NCBI GenBank assembly: GCA_903813345.2
Contig: CAIIXF020000002.1
Coordinates: 23,948,455-24,012,454, forward strand
DNA length: 64,000 nt
Source of the DNA: Owenia fusiformis
Lineage: Eukaryota > Annelida > Polychaeta > Sabellida > Oweniidae
Reading direction: 5' to 3'
Part shown: positions 57,001 to 64,000 of the stretch, one piece after another
Layout: every line of letters starts with the position of its first letter
How positions within the stretch are numbered: position 1 is the stretch's first letter
Made by a program: the position numbers and the translations under genes
The notes under the pieces: model-generated
The model's input: only the letters and a program-made list of their open reading frames with translations
The model's database searches: none
What the model was told of the DNA's origin: nothing

Positions 57001-60000
57001 ACTGAGAACAAGATCCAGTTGATAAAATGTGTCATCGACCATCCAACACCTGTACAAATTCACAAAGGCAATATTGACGAACGTGATGACTTAGGAACAC
57101 TCAAGAAGAAGCAGATGTTGCTATCGTACACCAGGTTCTGCATGCTGCCAGTAAAGGCCAACAGAATATCAGTGTACTCAGTGATGATACTGATGTTTTC
57201 CTTCTACTTATTCATCACTGTCTCAAGCACAAATTAATGGAAAATAGCATCATAATGGAGGGAACATCATCTGGCTGAGCAAACATTAACATTAATGCAA
57301 CCGTAAATGAACACAAATTAAAAATCCCAAACTTGTTAGCTGCGCATGGTCTCTCTGGCAGTGATATGACATCTTGCATGCATGGAATTGGCAAGCTAAC
57401 AGTCCTGAAGGTGTTAAATAGATACTCACTCACTAACTTGGGAGATGTCAATGCAGACATGACTGAAGTTGAGAAAACTCCAACAGAATTTGTTTCTAGA
57501 TGTTATGGAATTACACCTAAAGTCACAGACAAAATGTCTGGTGTGAGATATGCTGTATGGGCAAAGAAAATGCTGCAAAACACATTACAAATGCACCAAA
57601 GCTAAAATCCCTCCCAACAACAACATAAGCATTTTCCCAGCATGTGAAGCGAGCTCATTTCCAAGTAACTATATGGAAAAATGCTGATATGCCTGACCCC
57701 CCACTTATCCTTCCAACAGATTATGGTTGGGAAATTAACAGCACAGGCTCACTTGTCCCAACAACAATGCCCAAAGATACACCCTGTGCCCCTGAAGGAA
57801 TTCTCCAGCTCATTAAGTGCACATGTGCATTAGAGGGCAATGTATGTAGAACTGGGCGATGTTCATGCTCCAAGGCATCTTTATCATGTACATTGTTCTG
57901 TGTTTGCAAGGGGAATGAATGCAATAACCAACATACAAAGACAGTAACTGAACAGGAATTGGAAGAAACTGATGGGGATTTATTGAGGGAAATCCTTGAT
58001 GAAATCTTAGTAAAAGAAGATAACTCATAAATTCAAGATATATAGCACCAAGAAATGACCCTTGTGGAACATCATTATTATTATGTAGGTTACTTTTTAC
58101 TCATTTCAGATATTTTATATGTGAGAAAGAGATCATAATCAGATGTATTTAGTATTATTTATTGATAATTTTGTAGGAAACACTAATATCAATTTGATAT
58201 TATCACAGAATGAGACATTTCATAAATTGTAAGGTTGGTGGCCATCTTGAATTTTTTTATTTTTGTCAAGAAACATTTCTGGAACCTAACATTTTGGTAT
58301 ACATCATATTAAAACTCTATTATAGAAAAAAAACAGCAAGATTTGTTTATGTGTATGCTAGTTTTCTGTTCTAATATGCTGGTTAAAATACATAAAACGC
58401 GTGAAAATTCAAAATGGCCGCCAAAAAAATCCTCAAGGATGCCCGTTGGGCATCCAACAGTTTCTGAATATGGATATCATGTTTAAACAGAAAATGCAAA
58501 AAAAGTTCATATAATAAGCATTTCCACCTTCACTTAAAATATGGCACTTCACATCCGGACTAAATGGTTTGGCTGGAAACCTGTAAACAAGTCTTGAAAG
58601 TGAAAGTCTTAGGACGGAAAATCCAAAATGGCCACCTTAAGATTTACCCAGAATGGCCAAAAACTAATCAGTTCTTGACGTTGATATGTAGAAACATCCC
58701 TGAAAATTCCAGATGAATCCCTCAAATGGTTTAGACAAGTCTTGAAAATGAAGATTTTAGGACGGAAAATCCAAGATGGCCACCTTAAGATTTACCCAGA
58801 ATGCCCAAAAACTAATCAGTTCTTGACGTTGATATGTAGAAACATCCCTGAAAATTTCAGATGAATCCCTCAAATGGTTTGGCTGGAAACCTGTAGACAA
58901 GTCTTGAAAGTGAAGATTTTAGGACGGAAAATCCAAAATGGCCACCTTAAGATTTACCCAGAATGCCCAAAAACTAATCAGTTCTTGACGTTGATATGTA
59001 GAAACATCCCTGAAAATTTCAGATGAATCCCTCAAATGGTTTGGCTGGAAACCTGTAGACAAGTCTTGAAAGTGAAGATTTTAGGACGGAAATCCAAAAT
59101 GGCCACCTTAAGATTTACCCAGAATGCCCAAAAACTAATCAGTTCTTGACGTTGATATGTAGAAACATCCCTGAAAATTTCAGATGAATCCCTGAAATGG
59201 TTTGGCTGGAAACCTGTAGACAAGCTGAAAAGTGAGACGCCGCCCGCCACCCGCCCGTCAAGCTGACTACAATATCGTACCTTTTGTTAGGTACGATAAA
59301 AAGAAGGCAAGAACATGCAAAATGTCACAGCCTGCCTTTTTTATAGAGACAGAATGCCAACCGCCAAACACCAACTGCTTCATGCTGTCCACAAAAAGTT
59401 AGAGACTATAACATTATGTTATAGTCTCAACACTTCTTTTTTACTTATTAGTCCTACAGACAACTCTCATTGTATCCAAACTAACTAGATTCAAATCATT
59501 GGATCCTTATAGGACACCCGTAAATATAAAAAAATTGGTGACAGGTTACGAATCAGGCTCAAAAGTGCTGAGTCTGTAATTTTTATAATTTCTGAGTCAG
59601 ATTTTGACTGTGTGTGGAAACTATGCAATATCTCATTACCAGACTTTAATTTGTTGAAAACGATAAATTAACCATACTCTAATAATTAGCAAGTATACTG
59701 TATCCTACCTATGGTGGCATAATGATTTGACATCTTCAAAATATGCAGCTGATGTCTCTGCTAAGGGGTCTTTCAAAAGTGGGTTTGTCAGAACTGAATC
59801 AATTACCCAAGATGCATCTAGTGGTGTAAGATTCTCAATAATACTTGTCGATATTCCTTTATCATGAGGTGGGATGATCTAAAATTGTACATAAAGCTTT
59901 CAAATAAATATGGATTGTTTATTTTAAAAACCATTCTAGAAATTTAGGCACATTTATTCACCAAAAATTGAAAAGGGATTCAGATGCTTTTGCAAAAATT

Positions 60001-61687
60001 CAATTTTTTGAAACGTTACACAAACTTAGTATCATGTTGTTGTTTTTCGATTGATAGTTGAATATTCTGGTAACTTTCTTCACTTAGATATAATATTGTC
60101 TTATTTAAATTTCAATCTAAAACATTGTATGTGTTCTTGTAAATATTTTGTTTATTTAGATTATCTTGAAAATACTGTTTACCTGAGCACCATTTTCCCA
60201 GTAGACTTTGTACCCATTGTCTTCTTTGGGATTGTGGGATGCCGTAACCATGACACCACAGGAACATCCATATTTGACAACACTGTATGGCTGTTGAACA
60301 GAACATTAACAAAATCAAAATTGTCTAAATTATAGAATGGATAAACTCTGCCTCTAAGGGATACAAATATAAAATATGAATATAAATATCAGAATCCCGA
60401 GGATTTTTTCTCAATTGGATGCAAAATCTTATTTAGACAATTTAGACCAGATTTGGTCAAAACATGCAAAACTTTTCATGATTTTTCTCATTTCCAAGTG
60501 GGTGCAAATGAAATCTCAGGTGGGAGCCTTTTATTAAACTTCAAGTGGATGCAGTGCGCACTTGCTATAGAATGCTGGGGAGATCAATGGAATCTTAAAA
60601 AAGTGTTGGATCGGCTGAATTAAGCTTTCAGAATGATATATTCCTCAACTTTCTTCATCAACTGAAATGAAGTGTACTGTTTCTTACATACATTCTTACT
60701 AATTAAACCATTCTAGAGTTTGACACATTAGCCCTAAACTCTAAGGAGAATTGGTGCAAGACTTCCATAAATACTAACTTACCACAAATGGGGTTGGGGT
60801 AATGCTAGAGAATAGGTAAACAGGAATGCCTTCATTCAACATCACACCAGCAGAAATCTGACCCCACCTGTAATGATAATTGGAGGTAATATGAGAGGTA
60901 TATTCTCATACCAATTAGTTCGATATTTTCTGTTCAGTATACAGTGTTCTCCCAAAAAAAAATTCCAACTGGGTGCAATATTTCAAGTCTTAAATAATCA
61001 GTGCTCGCTACGCTCAGGCTTTCTCCAGGTGCCTGCTGAATTCACTCATTTTTCAAATCAGAAGTTGGAGTGCAGGGTGCCAACTGGGTGACCTTTGGTT
61101 TCAAGTAGGGGGGGGGACTCAGTAAAAGTGACATGGGGAGATAACTAGTATACATGTCTATTCAAAAATGGAAGTATTAGAGCAGAAGAGCAATCGGGTG
61201 CTACACTACACTAAAAACCTGAAAATCATGTACCATCCTGTTGAAACTCAGAAACGTTCACAAACAACTCTCTCTTTAAATAATTAACTATGCTTGTGAC
61301 AGATGTTTGCTTGCATCTGCTCAACATACATACTTTGTCACTTAGAAAATCAATACAGTAAAACCTATTTATTCGAAACACCATTGGGACGGTTCAAAAG
61401 TGTTTGGATTGTCAGGCATTCACATTTAAATGTTTGCTAATATGGATGTTTATTAAAAGATAAAAAAATGGGACCAAAGTTTTCACATTGAGAGGTTCTC
61501 AGATAAGAGAGGTGTTTGGATATACAGGTTTTACTGTAATTCTCTCTCAACATGCTAAAATATAGTGGAAATAAACAGTAAAATAACTTGCTACTTACTT
61601 CTGACTATTGTGCCTTGCATCGTAACCAATCACAATGCCTTTTTTCTTCACCCCTTCACATGTCTTTAGCAAATATTTGGCAAGACC
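47478..61687 (-). CDS. PGM2: Phosphoglucomutase-2 / phosphopentomutase (PGM2), 5' end beyond the window
   Basis: Cytosolic enzyme of the alpha-D-phosphohexomutase superfamily; PGM2 interconverts (deoxy)ribose 1- and 5-phosphates and, less well, glucose phosphates. Fourteen exons in transcript order: 61599-61687, 60783-60867, 60183-60290, 59709-59878, 53895-54018, 53088-53153, 52689-52786, 51934-52028, 51090-51266, 49770-49899, 49008-49110, 48317-48403, 47891-48024, 47478-47577. All have GT donors and AG acceptors and join in frame, giving 521 residues. Motifs: phosphoserine loop TASHNP, metal loop DPDADR, sugar loop EEAIG, phosphate loop RTSGTEPK. Order and spacing match vertebrate PGM2; about 90 N-terminal residues are missing and should lie past base 64000. 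PGM2L1 (glucose-1,6-bisphosphate synthase) is the closest alternative; invertebrates usually have one gene for both. Confidence 0.95.
48090..48175 (-). repeat. ~100-bp dispersed repeat in a PGM2 intron
   Basis: ACCATTTGTTACAGA, CCAACCGCCAAAAACCATCC and GTCGGAGACTATAACA match the copies at 51775-51875 and 59308-59415, and in opposite orientation those near 11.5-12.6 kb. Confidence 0.7.
49464..49668. mobile_element. CAGGCCCGTAG-family MITE in a PGM2 intron
   Basis: The ends CAGGCCCGTAGTCAGG and TGGCTACGGGCCTG are inverted repeats, 205 bp apart. The interior shows GAACCCCCCTGGCC blocks. Best-preserved copy of five in the window. Confidence 0.85.
50139..50272. repeat. 130-bp hairpin in a PGM2 intron
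   Basis: TATGTACTGGGAGGTTTTGG .. and GATATGCATATCTACC .. fold onto GGTAGATGTGCATATC .. and the stretch ending CCATACATA at 50270. Confidence 0.7.
50280..50583. mobile_element. T-rich MITE in a PGM2 intron
   Basis: ATACCAAGTAGAGTTTT at 50281 is mirrored by AAAACTCTACTTGGCAT at 50565. Between them is a (TTTTTTCTA)n tract at 50300-50440 and GGGAGATATGG words. Confidence 0.75.
51504..51712. mobile_element. CAGGCCCGTAG-family MITE in a PGM2 intron
   Basis: CAGGCCCGTAGCCAGAATT at the left and CCTGGCTACGAGCCTG at the right. The same internal order as the copies at 20136 and, inverted, 49464. Confidence 0.85.
51775..51875 (-). repeat. ~100-bp dispersed repeat in a PGM2 intron
   Basis: GACATGCAAAGTGCCACCAC, ACCATTTGTTACAGA, CCAACTGCCAAACATCCTCC and AAAAGTTAGGGACTA; see 59308-59415. 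Confidence 0.7.
52058..52262. mobile_element. CAGTGATCTC-ended MITE in a PGM2 intron
   Basis: CAGTGATCTCTCCAGCATT at one end and GTGGAGATCACTG at the other. The interior has three TTGCACCCACYTGAAAA blocks. Related fragments lie at 60430-60595 and 60943-61100. Confidence 0.7.
52689..52786 (-). CDS. PGM2: PGM2 exon carrying the metal-binding loop
   Basis: Reads ..[17 protein letters not shown]..; the three Asp side chains of DPDADR bind the catalytic magnesium. Ends in phase 2 at a GTACAT donor. Confidence 0.95.
54018..54337 (+). repeat. Tandem repeat of about 163 bp, left part
   Basis: One unit at about 54166-54336 (GGTTTGGCTGGAAACCTGTA .. GATGAATCCCTCAAAT). The rest of the array is at 58565-59230, so the 4.2 kb element between was inserted in it. 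TATCGTACCTAA at 54052 and TTAGGTACGATA near 59293 may be the inverted ends of an older host element for the whole array. Confidence 0.8.
54790..55809. mobile_element. Long-arm foldback transposon, copy 2, with 5-bp target duplication
   Basis: Ends CACGCCCGGTGATCG and its complement; arms of nearly 500 bp meet around GGATGGAGGGGG / CCCCCCTCCATCC tracts. It is flanked by TACAT on each side. The right arm of the host palindrome has the same site uninterrupted (CCTACATAATAATAAT in reverse), proving a 5-bp duplication. Same family as 70-928. Confidence 0.9.
55869..56560 (-). pseudogene. C-terminal half of the palindrome-borne gene, left-arm copy
   Basis: Two broken open frames (56294-56533 and 55869-56255) give the same protein as the right arm: a [18 protein letters not shown] block, then a Cys-rich tail with [16 protein letters not shown] frameshift separates them and an extra TAG lies near 56563. 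See the right-arm copy for family discussion. Confidence 0.8.
56617..58030 (+). pseudogene. Relic of a multi-copy invertebrate gene (PIN-like core and Cys-rich tail)
   Basis: The frame from 56617 is open to about 57108 ([29 protein letters not shown]). It then shifts frame, continues through [14 protein letters not shown], meets TGA at 57276 and resumes ([11 protein letters not shown]). It shifts again near 57590, hits TAA at 57626 and ends with a 128-codon piece (57644-58030) holding [11 protein letters not shown] and [11 protein letters not shown]. The DDTDV and GxD blocks resemble FEN1/PIN-type nuclease folds, and the tail resembles CXC (tesmin-like) motifs. I recall this arrangement as a very abundant uncharacterised family in marine invertebrates; the assignment is inference. 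The N-terminus is lost at the palindrome spacer edge. Confidence 0.6.
58565..59235 (+). repeat. Tandem repeat of about 163 bp, right part
   Basis: About four units, each with GGTTTGGCTGGAAACCTGTA, TTAGGACGGAAAATCCAA, AATGGCCACCTTAAGATTTA and CAGTTCTTGACGTTGATATG. One unit (58730-58870) lacks part of the first block. The array ends in a GCCGCCCGCCACCCGCC run. Confidence 0.9.
59308..59415 (-). repeat. ~100-bp dispersed repeat in a PGM2 intron
   Basis: ACATGCAAAATGTCACAGCC, GCCAACCGCCAAACACCAAC and CCACAAAAAGTTAGAGACTA: the fullest of at least six copies in the window. Confidence 0.75.
60183..60290 (-). CDS. PGM2: PGM2 exon carrying the catalytic phosphoserine
   Basis: A 36-codon phase 0 exon reading [20 protein letters not shown]. 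The Ser of TASHNP is the residue that cycles between phosphorylated and free forms in this superfamily. It is flanked by CAACAG (acceptor) and GTAAAC (donor). Confidence 0.95.
60400..61100. repeat. Fragments related to the CAGTGATCTC MITE around a PGM2 exon
   Basis: TCAAGTGGATGCAGTGCG, CAAGTGGGTGCAAATG and CTGGGGAGATCA (60500-60590), and CAGTGTTCTCCC with AACTGGGTGCAATAT (60943-61060), are diverged pieces of the 52058-52262 family. The exon 60783-60867 lies between them. Confidence 0.5.
61356..61536. mobile_element. TA-flanked MITE with CAGTAAAACCT ends
   Basis: The ends CAGTAAAACCTATTTATTCG and GATATACAGGTTTTACTG are inverted repeats next to TA on both sides. 181 bp, in the intron 3' of the PGM2 exon at 61599-61687. 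Confidence 0.75.
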
Positions 61688-61689
61688 CT

Positions 61690-62557
61690 TAAAAAACAAA
61701 CATATATAAGTATTTAGTAGAAGTGTCACACCGACCCGAAGTCGACCCAAATCTCAGGTCAGAAGGCTCGGCTCGGGTCACAAACTACTTACCAATTTCG
61801 GGTCAGGTCAGAACACTCAGGAATTATCGTAAAATGCTTTATATTCCCAGCAATAATTTCAAACTTCTAGCTAGGATATTTCTTGTATACGTATAAATTA
61901 CTAAAAGAAAATAATTTACAGTTCTTCTCTTACAATTTAAGGTGGGACCCGGTCCGTCAGCATACCCAGCACGATACTATTGCTTAATTATTAATGTAGT
62001 TTTTCAAACTTAAAGACACCCATCAATACGAATAATTATGATGTTATAATAATACAAATGTATTTAAATATTCATGTACGAAGAAATATCTGCATCTTCG
62101 GGCATTTATAGTTGGGAGATTTAGCATATTGCATTTGAAATATTTGAGCGCTAGTAACGTCATGGTTTTTATGACATGGGAAAACGATGGCGCTCAAATT
62201 TTATGTGCAGCATCGTGAAGTATATGGCTATGAATGATTGAATTTTTCTAAGCCATATTATTATAATTCTTTCAAAATATAGTAAAACTAATAAATCTAA
62301 AGCACATAGTTTGTTTGTTCTACATTTACAGCATATGAAAAAAAATATCATGTGATATAAACACTAGTTGAGTCCTGATCACTTCGTACATGGTTACCGA
62401 CACGTCACATTTAATGTTGCTCAAAATAATATTATGTTTCTTGTCGCACTATTTATATTTGTAAATATGTATTACTCTGTATTTATGTTTAATAAATTCA
62501 AAAATGACTTTTGTTCGTTTTATTACTTTGTAACATGCATGGAGTTGATTTCTAATT
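61690..62557. other. Upstream PGM2 intron, AT-rich
   Basis: No further PGM2 exon could be read on the minus strand here. The region contains a GGTCGGGTC-like patch (61735-61830) and otherwise AT-rich sequence. Confidence 0.5.
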
Positions 62558-62841
62558 TGTCCAGTGAAACCCGTGAACTGAAATATGAAGTACTGTTCCC
62601 AAGTTTTGGGAATTTTAGAAAAAAGACAAGATATTAGCCCAAAATATCTTAAAATTGAGACAATTTTTTTGTCTAGGTTTGCTCGCTACATCTGAAGCTT
62701 GAAATAATTTTTGCCCTAAGGCTGCTCACTAGATCTGATACTATCATTAAGTTTAAAGAAGTACAAACCATGGGACTTGATTACATTCTCAGGAGAGCAT
62801 GGTCTAGCCAGGTGTTCTGATATACAGGTTTCACTGGACAA
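62558..62841. mobile_element. Candidate MITE with CAGTGAAACC ends
   Basis: TTTGTCCAGTGAAACC near 62557 and GGTTTCACTGGACAAA near 62827 are perfect inverted repeats about 285 bp apart. A second GGTTTCACTG lies at 62859. Confidence 0.65.
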
Positions 62842-63095
62842 ATAACCAGAAAACCAGGTTTCACTGTATATTTTACCAGAAAAGCATGGGGTTTGATTGC
62901 AAAAAACATGGACTTGATTACATTTTGAAGGCATGGATTTGGTGTTCCAAGTTTTCATTGAATATTTGATCAGAAATATACATGTATAAATAATTTGATA
63001 TATTTTAGCAACTTTATATCCCAGGTTTTTAATATAAATAAAATGGTTGATTGGTTGATGTTATAATGCAGATCCCTGACCAAGATATGTCATGA

Positions 63096-63276
63096 CCAAA
63101 AATCATGGAGAACCAGTATTTCATGGTAAATGCCATGGACAATTCCATTGTTTTTTTTCCATGAAATACCGTTATTACCATGGAAAATTTCATGGTTTTC
63201 CATGGTTATTTCCATGGAATACCAGTATTTACCATGGAATACTGGTAATTTCCATGGAAAGCATGGTTTTTGGCTC
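63096..63276. repeat. CCATGG-rich repeat
   Basis: About 180 bases in which CATGG or CCATGG occurs more than a dozen times, with linkers AATTTC, TATTTA and ACCAGTATT. The right half (ACCATGGAATACTGGTA) folds back on the left half (TACCAGTATTCCATGG type). Confidence 0.8.
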
Positions 63277-64000
63277 ACACAGTGAGCCTATGGTTTTCTT
63301 AAGGGTGGTCTACATTTTTAGATTAATAGGAAGGAATGGTAGGAATGTGTAATATCACTCCTTACCTTAGCATTCAAATGAACGACTAAACCCCTACTGT
63401 CAGTCTGAGTTAATGAACAGTGAACACACATATCTTTTGGTCTAATGCCAAATGGTCCATTTAATATTTTTAAAAGTGAAAATCTGAACTTACGAGCCCT
63501 TACAGTATAAGACTGAATGTGTGCTTGATAGTGTTGAAACTGTCTTACTTCTGTATTTCGATTAATACATATTTTATTGAATAGACAATCGTTACCTTAT
63601 TTTGTTCCTCCTCTGGTCTGTAGATGTAGTAGATCAACATTTTATTAGCCTATGGAAATTTTGTATCGGCTTTTGTGAAATTCACAATACAATATAATCA
63701 CTCCAAAGAGCACACAATGACTAAAGATGGTTAACGGTTAAGTTGTATTCCAAGAAACTTATCAATTTAGAAATGCAAAATGTTCAATTTTGTTTTTCAA
63801 TTATAAAAAATGGCACCTGTAGAGAACAACATTTACAAAATTATTTAAAACGGAGAAATTTACTTATGTAATATTCGTTGGCATGTGTCAGGAAGTAACT
63901 AAGAAGAATATGTTTTTGATTTTATATCTTGTTCCCAAAGGAATTTGTTAAGGAGCTTATTTCGAGAATGCTTTGTTGAGAATGGATTCGAGATGTACTC
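63277..64000. other. End of window, PGM2 5' intron or flank
   Basis: Minus-strand splice-like signals occur at 63366 and 63592, but the sequence between them does not read as the conserved PGM2 N-terminus (RMEFGTAGLR region), so no exon is called. Confidence 0.4.

Larger units (their letters stand above)
54337..58564. mobile_element. 4.2 kb palindromic element with broken gene, in a PGM2 intron
   Basis: The left arm 54337-56646 and the right arm about 57242-58564 are reverse complements, mostly identical, around a 0.6 kb spacer. The ends are TAGTCTGGATGT and ACATCCGGACTA, flanked by AAT on both sides with the split repeat unit CTCAAATGGTTTGG as the original site (a 3-bp target duplication). 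The arms carry the C-terminal half of a coding relic in divergent copies. The left arm is lengthened by the nested element at 54790-55809. Confidence 0.8.

Noticed and set aside
56617-57237. 206-codon frame as an intact gene
   Set aside because: The C-terminal third is out of frame with respect to the conserved blocks; the gene is broken by a frameshift near 57108 and later stops.
63365-63613. Possible PGM2 exons on the minus strand at 63366-63400 and 63592-63613
   Set aside because: Splice-like ends exist, but the reading does not match the conserved PGM2 N-terminus and one piece is only 22 bases.

Overview
This is a nuclear genomic window from an animal. Genes are split by canonical GT-AG introns and lie far apart in AT-rich, repeat-dense DNA. 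The gene families (C2H2 zinc-finger/AT-hook protein, rhodopsin-like GPCR, PGM2-type phosphoglucomutase) and the large load of short foldback and terminal-inverted-repeat elements fit a marine invertebrate, either a lophotrochozoan or a non-vertebrate deuterostome. The species cannot be named from the sequence alone.

Layout. 1-6.3 kb: a chain of non-autonomous DNA transposons, including a 0.86 kb foldback element, a TTAA-bounded foldback and a hAT-like element with a clean 8-bp target duplication, plus a long TTC/TCC microsatellite. 6.3-11.4 kb (+): a four-exon gene for a 1,028-residue AT-hook and eight-finger C2H2 protein. 11.4-17.3 kb: repeat relics. 17.3-23 kb: two tandem intronless class A GPCR genes (+), about 3.3 kb apart. 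The first follows a 60-bp tandem repeat whose every unit carries a short upstream ORF and whose last unit supplies the start codon. Just 3' of GPCR 1 lies a decayed copy of the 3' end of PGM2. 23-47 kb: no gene recognised. It is a mosaic of nested transposons, satellites and palindrome arrays, including two inverted 29-bp hairpin minisatellites 16 kb apart. 47.5-61.7 kb (-): fourteen exons of PGM2 (phosphopentomutase/phosphoglucomutase 2). The first exons, about 90 residues by comparison with human PGM2, lie beyond the window. The largest PGM2 intron (54.0-59.7 kb) holds a 4.2 kb palindromic element with a broken multi-copy invertebrate gene. That element is inserted in a 163-bp tandem repeat and is itself interrupted by a 1.0 kb foldback transposon.

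The host genes do not form a pathway. The main story is structural: a local segmental duplication links the GPCR and PGM2 loci, and successive transposon insertions can be ordered because empty sites are preserved inside the window. I see no prokaryotic features, no CRISPR and no intact transposase.
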